Positions 16,297 through 24,110 of a stretch of 54,147 nt of DNA are shown here, in pieces. The notes below the pieces were generated by a model. The model had not been told where the DNA came from. It made no database searches and saw nothing but the letters and a program-made list of their open reading frames with translations. The translations under genes and the position numbers were made by a program. Numbering within the stretch: the first letter of the stretch is position 1; each line of letters begins with the position of its first letter. Origin of the DNA: Candidatus Choladousia intestinavium (lineage in GTDB: Bacteria > Bacillota > Clostridia > Lachnospirales > Lachnospiraceae); NCBI GenBank assembly GCA_018712785.1, contig DVGK01000142.1:1-54147 (forward strand). The letters are read 5' to 3'.

Positions 16297-18793
16297 CTGG
16301 ATCAGCCAGCATACGGCAATCGTTGACTATTTTCGGAAACATTTTTATGAAACCCATAATCTGTTTCCGCAGTTCGCGGCTGAGTTGGGCGGAGGGCAGA
16401 ATATCTATAATTTTGCCTATTACGGTCTTTACGATCCCCTTTATATCCTTGGATGGCTGTTCCCGTTTATTCCTATGGAGCTGTGGTTCCAGATTCTGGG
16501 AGCCGCCGCGCATTTTTCTGACGGAGTGCTGGGGTTTCTTTGGCTGAAACGGCATACAGGAGAAAAAGAAGGATTCGCCGGCGCTATGATAATTATGCTT
16601 TCAGCGGCAGTCGTTTATCACACTTTCGCGCAGGTGATGTTTGTCAATTACCTGCCTTTTTTTCTGCTGATGCTGATCGGCGCGGACATCCGGAAAGTGA
16701 CAGGAAAGGGAACCGCGCTGACATTGGGAACCATCGGCATGATTCTGACCAGCTTTTATTTTGCTCCAGCCTGCATGGCGGCTCTGGGGATCTGGATTCT
16801 GACCGGAACACAGAAAGAGGGAAGGACGGTTTGGAAATACATAAAGAGTCTGTTCTGGCAGGTATTTCCCGCGCTGTTTGGCGTACTGCTTTCTTCCTTT
16901 TATCTCGCTCCTGTATTCTGTGCTCTGCTGGGAGGCAGAAGCGGAGGCGGCGGAGTATCCTGGAAAGAATTATTTCTTCCGGATTTTAACGCGGAGAAAT
17001 ATCTGTACAGCCCTTATGGGCTGGGGCTGACAGGGCTGGCGGTGATTATTCTCTGTATCTGGCTTTTTGCCGGGAAATGCAGGGAGAGAAGGGCGGCGGT
17101 TCTATTGTCGGCGGTCTTTGTGTTCCCGGTATTTCCGTGGCTGTTAAACGGAGGCCTTTACGCCAGAAGCAAAGTGTTTGTGCCTTTTCTTCCACTCATG
17201 AGCTTCCTGTGTGCCAGATTTTTTGAAGGGCTGGGTGCAAAGATGGAAAACCTGCGGTCATGCGCCGCAGCGAAAGATGTGGGAACAGAGCGGAACGGTA
17301 ACAGGCGGTTTACAAGAGAAAGCCTGATATTTGGATACATAGCCGGGGCTTTCGTTCTTATTTTAGGAAGCGGGGATTTATCCAGGAAGGGAGAGGCTCT
17401 GGCAATTTTTGCTGACCTTCTGCTGTGCGGAGCAGGGCTTCTGTTTATTTCCGCAGGCAGTAAGGCAGACAGTCTGACCTGTCCGGGGCTTTGTCAAATG
17501 CTGCGATGGTTCAGCATCCATCTGCCGGCGGCGGGAAGTCTGACTGTCTGGAAGAAGCGGAACCGGGAGAGGCGGCGACAGAATTTTGCCGTCCTTCTGA
17601 CCATATGTACGATGGCCGTTGTCTGTGTTGTGGAAATCATGGGAACACAAAATACGCGGGTGTCAAGACAGGAGTTGGCCGAGATCTACGATGCGGATGT
17701 AAGGGAATCTGTGAGATCTCTGCTTGCAGGAGAGGCGCGGCCGGTACGTTTGGAGGTGCGGGGAAGCCGTTCCTATGAGAAGGCCAATCAAAACCGGGTA
17801 CTTGTACCCGGACAGAACCTTACGACCTGTTATTCCTCTTTTGAGAATGCCGCCTATACCAGGTTCCGCAAAAACATCGGTCTTGTCCGCTATACAAGGA
17901 ACTGTCTGATGCAGGACGCGCAGAATAACCCGCTCTTCCTTCGGTTTATGGGTGTAAAATATCTGGTCGGAGGAAAGAAAGTTCCCGGCTGGGAAAAGAT
18001 AAAGGGGGACGGAGCGTCAGCGGTATACAGAAATGACAGAACAGCTCCCCTTTCCTATCTTACGGATCAGACCATCTCATCGGAAACATTTGAAAGTCTG
18101 TCCTGGCAGGAGAAACAGATTGTACTTCTGGAGGCCGCGGCAGTGCCGGAAAAAGATGGAACACAGGAAAAACTGCCGGCAGAGCGGCAGAGGAAAGAAG
18201 GCGGGGAAGCCGGCAGGCATCCTGCGGAGAGAAAGGTTACGATACAGGAAACGCAGAACGAAAATGGTCTTGTAATAAGTAAGGGAGACGGTTTCAGGAT
18301 AAAAGCAGATAAAGAGGTGAAAACAGAGGCTGTATTGGATCAGAAAACACAGAAAGGAGATTATGTGTTTCTCTCATTTCGAGTGGAGAATCATCGGCCC
18401 TCAAAGGATGTCACTGTGACGGTAAACGGAGTGAGGAACAAGCTGAGCAGTACGGCTACAGAGTATTACAACGGAAATGAAGTCTTTCACTATACCCTTG
18501 CCCTGCCGGAGGGAACACAGAGATTAAGCATTAGCTTTGGCGCGGGGGATTATGAGATACGCAAGCTTGCCTGCTGTGTGGGACAGGTCGATGAGGCAAA
18601 AAACGGGACGCTGTACGCAAATCCGGCAGATTTGCAGCTTTCCACCTCCGGAAATGGATATACGGGAGCGATACAGGCAGAGGAAGATCAGTGGCTGATC
18701 ACTTCGATTCCTTACGATAAAAGCCTGTCCATTTATGTGGATGGCATATGCCTGAAGACAGAATCGGTAAACGGCGGATTCGCGGGAGCCTAG
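16154..18793 (+). CDS. yfhO: YfhO-like GT-C membrane glycosyltransferase, interrupted by an amber codon
   Basis: 879 residues to the TAG at 18791-18793. AAGGAG lies seven bases before ATG 16154. The N-terminal half has about a dozen membrane helices, with DWISQHTAIVDYFR near residue 48 matching the catalytic-loop position of GT-C/YfhO proteins. The C-terminal half is an extracytoplasmic beta-rich domain with IPYDKSLSIYVDGICLKTESVNGGF. In relatives this is followed by a short strand pair and a last membrane helix. Here those elements are still encoded in the same frame after the amber codon (see 18794-19006). YfhO transfers a sugar from C55-P to lipoteichoic acid; the substrate here is inferred. 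Confidence 0.85.
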   Translation: MRNTRRKKEKGMKEKQIPLRYLLIFAATAGIFFLLQNTQGTIAGSRIDWISQHTAIVDYFRKHFYETHNLFPQFAAELGGGQNIYNFAYYGLYDPLYILGWLFPFIPMELWFQILGAAAHFSDGVLGFLWLKRHTGEKEGFAGAMIIMLSAAVVYHTFAQVMFVNYLPFFLLMLIGADIRKVTGKGTALTLGTIGMILTSFYFAPACMAALGIWILTGTQKEGRTVWKYIKSLFWQVFPALFGVLLSSFYLAPVFCALLGGRSGGGGVSWKELFLPDFNAEKYLYSPYGLGLTGLAVIILCIWLFAGKCRERRAAVLLSAVFVFPVFPWLLNGGLYARSKVFVPFLPLMSFLCARFFEGLGAKMENLRSCAAAKDVGTERNGNRRFTRESLIFGYIAGAFVLILGSGDLSRKGEALAIFADLLLCGAGLLFISAGSKADSLTCPGLCQMLRWFSIHLPAAGSLTVWKKRNRERRRQNFAVLLTICTMAVVCVVEIMGTQNTRVSRQELAEIYDADVRESVRSLLAGEARPVRLEVRGSRSYEKANQNRVLVPGQNLTTCYSSFENAAYTRFRKNIGLVRYTRNCLMQDAQNNPLFLRFMGVKYLVGGKKVPGWEKIKGDGASAVYRNDRTAPLSYLTDQTISSETFESLSWQEKQIVLLEAAAVPEKDGTQEKLPAERQRKEGGEAGRHPAERKVTIQETQNENGLVISKGDGFRIKADKEVKTEAVLDQKTQKGDYVFLSFRVENHRPSKDVTVTVNGVRNKLSSTATEYYNGNEVFHYTLALPEGTQRLSISFGAGDYEIRKLACCVGQVDEAKNGTLYANPADLQLSTSGNGYTGAIQAEEDQWLITSIPYDKSLSIYVDGICLKTESVNGGFAGA

Positions 18794-19006
18794 GTACCGG
18801 CTGGGATACACTGGATCGAGATCCGTTACCAGGCGCCAGGCAGCAGGCTTGGAATGCTTTTGAGCGGGGCTGCCATACTTGGGCTGTGCATCTGGAAAAT
18901 AGGGCGGAAGCGGACAGAAAAAACGTATAAATACAGACTGGGAGATGGAGGAGACAGCAATGAAGAAAAGAAGCGAAAACGAAGAGCAGAAGATTTATTT
19001 GTATAA
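18794..19006 (+). other. In-frame continuation of yfhO after the amber stop
   Basis: Reading on in the yfhO frame after TAG gives VPAGIHWIEIRYQAPGSR, then LGMLLSGAAILGLCIWKIGR. This is the expected YfhO end: a beta strand pair followed by the last transmembrane helix and basic anchor. A further tail overlaps the next gene before TAA at 19004-19006. No frame change is needed, so a single base of the TAG codon accounts for the break. The full protein would be about 950 residues. Confidence 0.75.
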
Positions 19007-19991
19007 GGGCGGTCTTTCTATTGTGGGAAAAAGCGGCGTGGGAAGCGCCATCCGTCATCAGGAGCAGATGCTTTCAGAAACCAGGATGCCGGTCGCGGCA
19101 AGATGGAAAGAAGCGGCAATCGTACATATAAATACTGTATTTCCTGATTCCTTACTTGCGTCCTGGCTGGCAAAGAGACAGGGGAAAAAAGTAGTATATT
19201 ACGGACATTCCACAATGGAGGACTTCCGCGACTCTTTTGTCGGCTCCAACAAAGCGGCCCGCTTGTTAAAAAAATGGATCTGCGTCTGCTATGAGACAGG
19301 CGATGTGGTGCTGACACCTACGGAATATTCTATGGGGCTGCTTGCGGGGTATGGAATCAGAAAACCGATATATCCCTTAACCAACGGAGTGGATACGGAT
19401 TTTTTTCAGGCAGACAAAGAGGCAGGAAAGCGCTTTCGGGACAGGTTTCAGATTCCGGAAGGAAAAAAGGTGGTTATCTCTGCGGGGCATTTTATGCGCA
19501 GAAAGGGAATCTTTGATTTTCTGCATACTGCCGCAGGGATGCCGGAAATTCTGTTTTTTTGGTTCGGCGGGGGAAACCGCTGGGCAGTGCCGCGGGATGT
19601 AAAACACGCGATACGAAACCGGCCGGCGAATGTCCGGTTCCCAGGCTATATAAGTCAGCAGGAGCTGAAGGAGGCTTACTGCGGCGCGGACGCGTTCGCT
19701 TTTTTCAGTTATGAAGAGACAGAAGGGATTGTGGTGCTGGAAGCGCTTTCCTGCGAAGTGCCGGTGGTGGTAAGAGACATTCCAGTATATGCGGGATGGC
19801 TGCAGGATGGGATTCATGTTTATAAAGCGCTGCATGACGAGGATTTCCGGCAGAGGCTGAATCAGATTTTTTCCGGGAGCAATTCGGAAATGACAGAAGC
19901 AGGCAGGAGGCTGGCTCAGGAGCGTGGGCTCTGCCAAACGGGAAAGCGGCTGCGTGAAATTTACCGGGCAGCGGGTATCTGCCCCAGGTGA
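18960..19991 (+). CDS. GT4 glycosyltransferase (diglucosyl/galactosyl-diacylglycerol type)
   Basis: 343 residues from ATG 18960, eight bases behind GGAGG. An in-frame ATG at 18945 lies on top of that ribosome site and is rejected. The GT-B fold opens KIYLYKGGLSIVGKSGVGSA, and YYGHSTMEDFRDSF marks the lipid-glycosyltransferase acceptor loop. VISAGHFMRRKGIFDFL and SYEETEGIVVLEALSCEVPV give the donor-binding half and E-x7-E motif. This resembles the second enzyme in glycolipid-anchor synthesis, which adds a sugar to glucosyl-diacylglycerol. With the GT4 at 13449 it could make a two-sugar glycolipid. The start lies inside the region that a read-through yfhO would cover. Confidence 0.82.
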   Translation: MKKRSENEEQKIYLYKGGLSIVGKSGVGSAIRHQEQMLSETRMPVAARWKEAAIVHINTVFPDSLLASWLAKRQGKKVVYYGHSTMEDFRDSFVGSNKAARLLKKWICVCYETGDVVLTPTEYSMGLLAGYGIRKPIYPLTNGVDTDFFQADKEAGKRFRDRFQIPEGKKVVISAGHFMRRKGIFDFLHTAAGMPEILFFWFGGGNRWAVPRDVKHAIRNRPANVRFPGYISQQELKEAYCGADAFAFFSYEETEGIVVLEALSCEVPVVVRDIPVYAGWLQDGIHVYKALHDEDFRQRLNQIFSGSNSEMTEAGRRLAQERGLCQTGKRLREIYRAAGICPR

Positions 19992-20030
19992 TTCGGAGCT
20001 TAAAAAAATATATCGCGGGAAGGTGTCGAA

Positions 20031-21515
20031 GTGTCCATAAGGAAAAAAATAATTCTTTCAAATTTACTGATGATTACAGTGCCGCTTTTTCTGCTGTTTA
20101 TCATGAGATTTCTGTGGCTGAATACAGCAGGCAAGCGGTACTGGCAGCCCATTGAAGAGATGTATGAGGATAAAAACGGAGTGATCTCCGCGCAGAATCT
20201 GATTTACGCTTACCAGGAGGAACTTTGGGATACGAACTGGGCACAGCTGGAGGACCTGAACCGCGAGAATGCGGAGAGTGAAAGAATCAGGCAGACTCCG
20301 GAGATGGTGAGGCTTCAGAAGGACCTGACGGAGCTTGGATACCATTTTACTGTTTTGCTGAATGATGAAACCGTATATACCAATTTGTCAGAAACGCAGT
20401 GGAGGCAGGTAGAAAAACTAATTGGCCCCATACCGGAACAGGCAAAGTCCATAACGGTGGGAAACGACAGCATCTCTGTGATTAAATGCAGCTTTTATGA
20501 AGAAGGGGATGAGTGCTCGATTATTGCGGTAAGCAGTAATGTGGGAATCCTGGGAAGCTCCAGCTACCTGCAGAAGTATGTGGTTCCTTATATCTGCATC
20601 TTTGGAGCCTGTACGGTATTTATTATAAGCTTTGTCAACGCCTGCTGCTCCAGGTGGATCAATTCCCTGATTCTCCCGCCGATGAAGGAGATTCGCAGAG
20701 GAATGCAGAGAGTAAGAGAAGGGGATTTAGACGGGGAAATCCGGATTTACCGGAAAGACGAGCTGGGAGAGATGTCGGATGAATTTAACGAGATGCAGTG
20801 TCAGCTGAAAAGATCCAGAGAAGAGCAGATGAAATACGAATCCTATCGAAAAGAACTGATTTCCAGCGTTTCTCACGATCTGAGAACTCCTCTGACAACG
20901 ATTAAGGGATATGTGAGAGGAATTCTTGACGGCATTGCGGATACGGAAGAAAAGAAAAAGAAGTATCTGCTTGCGGTTCAGACGCGGACGGCAGACCTGG
21001 AAAATCTGGTAAATCAGCTTTCATCCTATAATAAAATGGAAAATCACGTATTCCGATATAAAATGGAAAAGGCAGATCTGGGAAAGTTTGTTGAAGCGTA
21101 TCTTTCAGAAAACGAAGAATTTATCCGTGAGAACCGGCTGGAAGTAGTTTTGGATTCAGCATCGGCAGATTCTATCACCATGGATCCGGGGGCTTTTAAA
21201 CGTATTATTGACAATATTCTTACCAACAGCATCCGATATAGAGAAAAGGATTCCAGCAGAATCAAAATTACAGTAAAAAGAAAAGAAAACACGGTTTTCT
21301 GGAGTATCGGAGACGATGGGCCGGGGGTGAAGGAGACCGATCTGGAAAAAATCTTTGAAAGCTTCTGCAGACTGGACGAAGCCCGCTCTCACTGCAGTGA
21401 AGGCAGCGGCCTGGGCCTGGCCATTGTGAAGCGGATTATACTGGACCACAGGGGAATTGTATATGCCAGAAACAGCGGCGGCCTGGAGATCTGCGCAGAG
21501 CTTCCGGCGGTGTAG
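20031..21515 (+). CDS. Sensor histidine kinase without an adjacent response regulator
   Basis: 494 residues from a GTG start with GGAAGG upstream. Membrane helices at about 7-27 and 183-206 flank an extracytoplasmic sensor domain of about 155 residues. A HAMP linker follows (LPPMKEIRRGMQRVREGDLDG). The HisKA motif SVSHDLRTPL has the phospho-acceptor His282. The ATPase domain shows NILTNSIRY, GDDGPGVKE and GSGLGLAIVKRI. All catalytic elements look intact. No response-regulator gene lies anywhere in the window, which is unusual because such kinases are normally paired. Its place inside a surface-glycosylation cluster suggests envelope sensing. The ligand is unknown. Confidence 0.93.
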   Translation: MSIRKKIILSNLLMITVPLFLLFIMRFLWLNTAGKRYWQPIEEMYEDKNGVISAQNLIYAYQEELWDTNWAQLEDLNRENAESERIRQTPEMVRLQKDLTELGYHFTVLLNDETVYTNLSETQWRQVEKLIGPIPEQAKSITVGNDSISVIKCSFYEEGDECSIIAVSSNVGILGSSSYLQKYVVPYICIFGACTVFIISFVNACCSRWINSLILPPMKEIRRGMQRVREGDLDGEIRIYRKDELGEMSDEFNEMQCQLKRSREEQMKYESYRKELISSVSHDLRTPLTTIKGYVRGILDGIADTEEKKKKYLLAVQTRTADLENLVNQLSSYNKMENHVFRYKMEKADLGKFVEAYLSENEEFIRENRLEVVLDSASADSITMDPGAFKRIIDNILTNSIRYREKDSSRIKITVKRKENTVFWSIGDDGPGVKETDLEKIFESFCRLDEARSHCSEGSGLGLAIVKRIILDHRGIVYARNSGGLEICAELPAV

Positions 21516-21538
21516 ATACTGTCCGGGCAAACAGAATG

Positions 21539-21579
21539 TTTAGAAATTCTTTAAAAATTTCATCCTGGAGCTTTAGAAT
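21539..21579 (+). promoter_or_regulatory. Candidate response-regulator-type promoter upstream of GT2
   Basis: Two direct repeats with an 11-base period, TTTAGAAATTC (21539-21549) and TTTAAAAATTTC (21550-21561), overlap a weak -35 (TTAAAA, 21551-21556). This is followed 17 bases later by TAGAAT (21574-21579). Tandem repeats of this period overlapping -35 are typical of OmpR/PhoP-type regulators. It would drive the GT2 and phosphodiester glycosidase genes. No regulator gene is nearby, so this is inference. Confidence 0.4.
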
Positions 21580-21654
21580 TGGCTGTTATTCTTATGTCCG
21601 GAGGGGAGGAATCGGATAGATTAAAGAAAAACGGCGAAGAAAGAAGGGAAAGGA

Positions 21655-22377
21655 ATGAACAGAATTGTAATTATACCGGCATTAAATCCGGATGACGGTC
21701 TCAAAAATATTGTAAAGCGGAACTGGGAACTGGAACGCCAGATCATTCTTGTGGATGATGGAAGCGATGAAGAGCATAGACAGATTTTTTATGACCTGGA
21801 GGAAAAATGTATTCTTCTGCGTCACAGAGAAAACAGAGGAAAAGGTGAGGCGATTAAGACTGCTCTGGCCTACATAAAGAAAATGGGTCTGGAATGCGAT
21901 GTAATAGGAGTGATGGACGCGGATGGACAGCACCGGCCGGATGATATGGAAAAGCTCCTGATTAAGGCGGCTGTCAATCCTAATACGCTGGTACTGGGAA
22001 GCAGAACCATTGACCGGGAGATTCCGTGGGCTTCAAAAATGGGAAATCTGCTTACAAGAAAAATCTTCCAGGCAGCCACGGGAATCAAAGTATCGGACAC
22101 GCAGACGGGACTTCGGGCATTTTCGGCAGGTATGCTGGACTTTATGCTGGAGATTCCAGGCCAGAGATATGAATATGAAATGAATGTGCTGGTCACCTGT
22201 GCAAGAAAAGAAGTTCCAATCCTTGAGGTGCCTATAGAGACCATTTATCACGATAAAAATAACAGCTGTTCGCATTTTAGAAAAGTCAGAGACTCTGTGC
22301 GGATTTACAGGCAGCTTTTAAAATTTTCTTTTTTTATCGAAAAGCAGAAAAGCAGTTATATGACTGTGAGAAAGTAA
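21655..22377 (+). CDS. GT2 glycosyltransferase (polyprenol-phosphate sugar synthase type), soluble
   Basis: 240 residues starting NRIVIIPALNPDD, with ILVDDGSDEEHRQIF and the DxD motif VMDADGQHRPDD. DTQTGLRAFSAGMLDFML and VPILEVPIETIYHD are typical of the DPM1/ArnC-like branch. It has no C-terminal membrane helices, unlike the CsbB-like protein at 15229, so it is probably peripheral. The likely product is a polyprenyl-phosphate sugar; the donor is unknown. AAAGGA lies just before the ATG. The phosphodiester glycosidase gene starts 15 bases after its stop. Confidence 0.85.
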   Translation: MNRIVIIPALNPDDGLKNIVKRNWELERQIILVDDGSDEEHRQIFYDLEEKCILLRHRENRGKGEAIKTALAYIKKMGLECDVIGVMDADGQHRPDDMEKLLIKAAVNPNTLVLGSRTIDREIPWASKMGNLLTRKIFQAATGIKVSDTQTGLRAFSAGMLDFMLEIPGQRYEYEMNVLVTCARKEVPILEVPIETIYHDKNNSCSHFRKVRDSVRIYRQLLKFSFFIEKQKSSYMTVRK

Positions 22378-22391
22378 AGGGATGGAGAGTC

Positions 22392-23498
22392 ATGAAACGA
22401 AACAGAAAGAAAAAAGTAATGGTTCTGGTGGCGGATCTTTTGAGCGCGGCGCTTCTCCTTGGAGGAATTTACGGATTTAATTATCTGCTTCCGCAGAAGG
22501 GAATTCAGGCTCAGACTCTTTCAAGCGTCCAGGCCTTTTCCGAAACACAGGATACCCCCTCTTCGGATTCTGAAAGCAGCGCGTCAGCGGGAGAAGCACA
22601 GAAAGCCGAGGATACAGAGCTGACTGGGGATACAGAGGGGCTTCCGTCGACAAAGGTTTTGCGGGACGCTCAGGACTGGCATCAGAAGTTCTCGGACAAA
22701 TTTACAGATACCGTTGTCTCCACGGATACATCTTACTCAAGCCCCAACCTGTCTGTGCAGTTAACGTATAATTCCTATGATACCAATAAACTGGATCATA
22801 CCCAGAATGGAAAGCATGAGAAATACGGTTCAAAGATTTCCTATGTGCTGGCAGATATCTATGTGGGAGATATTACCTGTCTTCAGACCTGCTTCGCACA
22901 GGATATGTACGGAGTAGGCTATTCTGAAAAACTGTCAGATATATCTGAGCGGATGAAGTCGGTGCTGGCTGTAAATGGAGACTCCTACAGCAACAGCAGG
23001 CATAAAAACAATGGAACCATTATAAGAAATGGAGTGATCTACCGGGCGCAGCCTACAGATATGGAGACCTGTGTTCTTAACTGGGACGGAACGATGAAAA
23101 TTTATAATCCGGAGGAGATAGATACACAGAAGCTGATTGACAGCGGCGCTTATCAAAGCTGGATTTTTGGCCCAAGTCTGCTGGATGAGGATGGAAAGGC
23201 AAAAGATACCTTCCGCACCTGGTCCTATATTACGGAATCGCATCCGAGAACCGCCATCGGATACTATGAGCCGGGGCATTACTGCCTTCTGGTAGTGGAT
23301 GGAAGACAAAAAGATTCCAGGGGGATGTTCCTGGAAGAAATGGCGGCCCTTTTTGAACAGCTCGGATGCAGGGCAGCCTATAACCTGGACGGAGGGCATT
23401 GCTCTTTTATGACCTTCCAGGGCCAGGTGGCGAATCATCCCTATAAGCCGGAACATACGGTTGAAGACGGACTTTTTATTACGGAGGGAATAAGCTGA
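22392..23498 (+). CDS. Phosphodiester glycosidase (NAGPA/DUF2233) family exported protein
   Basis: 368 residues. One N-terminal membrane anchor (about 9-31) is followed by a Ser/Glu-rich linker (35-85), then the extracytoplasmic NAGPA domain. Family signatures are LAVNGDSYS near residue 197, a SHPRTAIGYYEPGHYCLLVVDGR block and the C-terminal NLDGGHCSFMTFQG. The mammalian namesake removes GlcNAc from a phosphodiester; bacterial members are found in exopolysaccharide and teichoic-acid loci. Its position suggests trimming or editing of a sugar-phosphate polymer made by the neighbouring glycosyltransferases, which is inferred. It is translationally linked to the next small gene, one base away. 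Confidence 0.85.
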   Translation: MKRNRKKKVMVLVADLLSAALLLGGIYGFNYLLPQKGIQAQTLSSVQAFSETQDTPSSDSESSASAGEAQKAEDTELTGDTEGLPSTKVLRDAQDWHQKFSDKFTDTVVSTDTSYSSPNLSVQLTYNSYDTNKLDHTQNGKHEKYGSKISYVLADIYVGDITCLQTCFAQDMYGVGYSEKLSDISERMKSVLAVNGDSYSNSRHKNNGTIIRNGVIYRAQPTDMETCVLNWDGTMKIYNPEEIDTQKLIDSGAYQSWIFGPSLLDEDGKAKDTFRTWSYITESHPRTAIGYYEPGHYCLLVVDGRQKDSRGMFLEEMAALFEQLGCRAAYNLDGGHCSFMTFQGQVANHPYKPEHTVEDGLFITEGIS

Positions 23499-23499
23499 G

Positions 23500-23736
23500 A
23501 TGAAAAAGACGGAGTTTTTGAAGAAGGCGGCAGGACATGCCTGTATTATATGCAGTATCGTGATGGTTGTAATCCAAATTCTGGATTGGTATAATCCGTT
23601 TATGGATTTCATGGGACATTCAATGTTTGTGCTTTATATATTATGCGCGGCAGCTACCTTTCTGGGAATCTGCCAGGTCTATATAGAGAAGCGAGAGACA
23701 GGCGGCAGAAGGACAGGGAAAGTCCGGAAAAGATGA
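23500..23736 (+). CDS. Small two-helix membrane protein of unknown function
   Basis: 78 residues. Hydrophobic segments lie at about 11-28 and 38-60, with a basic tail RETGGRRTGKVRKR. Its start is one base after the phosphodiester glycosidase stop, using GGAGGG inside the end of that gene, so the two are almost certainly translated together. No family recognised. The context suggests a partner or anchor for the glycosylation machinery. Confidence 0.6.
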   Translation: MKKTEFLKKAAGHACIICSIVMVVIQILDWYNPFMDFMGHSMFVLYILCAAATFLGICQVYIEKRETGGRRTGKVRKR

Positions 23737-23791
23737 TTTCAGGTAAAATTAAGAGAAGGACAAGGTTTTAGAAAGGCCGGAAGAATATAAT

Positions 23792-23837
23792 AGCGTCAGT
23801 ATATGGAAAGCGATTTCTGTTTTCATATGCTGGCGCT
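23792..23837 (+). repeat. Dispersed hairpin family A, copy 2
   Basis: The strongest copy: AGCGTCAGTATATGGAAA (23792-23809) pairs along its whole length with the right arm ending CATATGCTGGCGCT (23820-23837), leaving a ten-base loop with GATTTC. A perfect TATAAT (23786-23791) abuts the left arm. It sits 31 bases before the 52-codon membrane-protein gene. Confidence 0.75.
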
Positions 23838-23868
23838 TAAATATTTTTAGTATTATGGAGAAAAAGAC

Positions 23869-24027
23869 ATGAGAGAGATTCGCGAAAAGGCAGCGGCTGT
23901 CTGCACCGTAGCCGCATTTTTTATTCTGCTGATTCCGGCAGGGCTTCTTTTTTTTATTATAAGTCTTCTGGAACCGCTTTTGTGTAAGCTTGCCGTATGG
24001 ATATACGAAAAAAGAGAGAAGAATTGA
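23869..24027 (+). CDS. 52-residue membrane protein
   Basis: ATG at 23869 with TGGAG eight bases upstream; TGA at 24025-24027. The protein begins MREIREKAAAVCTVAAFFIL, continues through a long hydrophobic stretch (about residues 9-33) and a second moderately hydrophobic segment (34-46), and ends in the charged tail YEKREKN. It lies directly after hairpin copy 2 and before the divergently organised BlaI operators. It is shorter than the usual ORF cut-off. No family is known to me. It may be a small membrane regulator or a type I toxin-like peptide, but nothing proves either. Confidence 0.55.
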   Translation: MREIREKAAAVCTVAAFFILLIPAGLLFFIISLLEPLLCKLAVWIYEKREKN

Positions 24028-24041
24028 TTCATAAAATGATA

Positions 24042-24070
24042 TTGACAGACATATTCTACTGATGTAGAAT
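24042..24070 (+). promoter_or_regulatory. Promoter P1 of the SH3b lipoprotein gene
   Basis: A perfect TTGACA (24042-24047), 17 bases of spacer and TAGAAT (24065-24070). The whole spacer and -10 are covered by the BlaI-type palindrome, so repressor binding would block RNA polymerase. Confidence 0.75.
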
Positions 24071-24078
24071 ATGTCTGT
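24045..24078 (+). promoter_or_regulatory. BlaI/MecI-type operator 1, extended perfect palindrome
   Basis: ACAGACATATTCTAC (24045-24059) is the exact reverse complement of GTAGAATATGTCTGT (24064-24078) around a four-base centre. The core TTCTAC-TGAT-GTAGAA fits the TACAnnTGTA-like boxes of BlaI/MecI/CopY repressors. A BlaI homologue is encoded at 24712. Confidence 0.75.
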
Positions 24079-24079
24079 G

Positions 24080-24095
24080 TACTACAAATGTAGAA
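24080..24095 (+). promoter_or_regulatory. BlaI/MecI-type operator 2
   Basis: TACTACAAATGTAGAA, a close match to the BlaI box, one base after the extended palindrome and 15 bases before the lipoprotein ATG at 24111. Two adjacent boxes are common for this repressor family. Confidence 0.65.
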
Positions 24096-24110
24096 ATGGA
24101 GGGAGGAAGT

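Noticed and set aside
17995-18020. AGCGTCAG inside yfhO as a fourth copy of hairpin family A
   Set aside because: There is no matching right arm (CTGGCG) downstream and the bases are coding, so the match is by chance.
18748-18930. 61-codon frame across the yfhO stop
   Set aside because: It is in another frame than the conserved YfhO continuation and has no family resemblance, so it does not indicate a frameshift.
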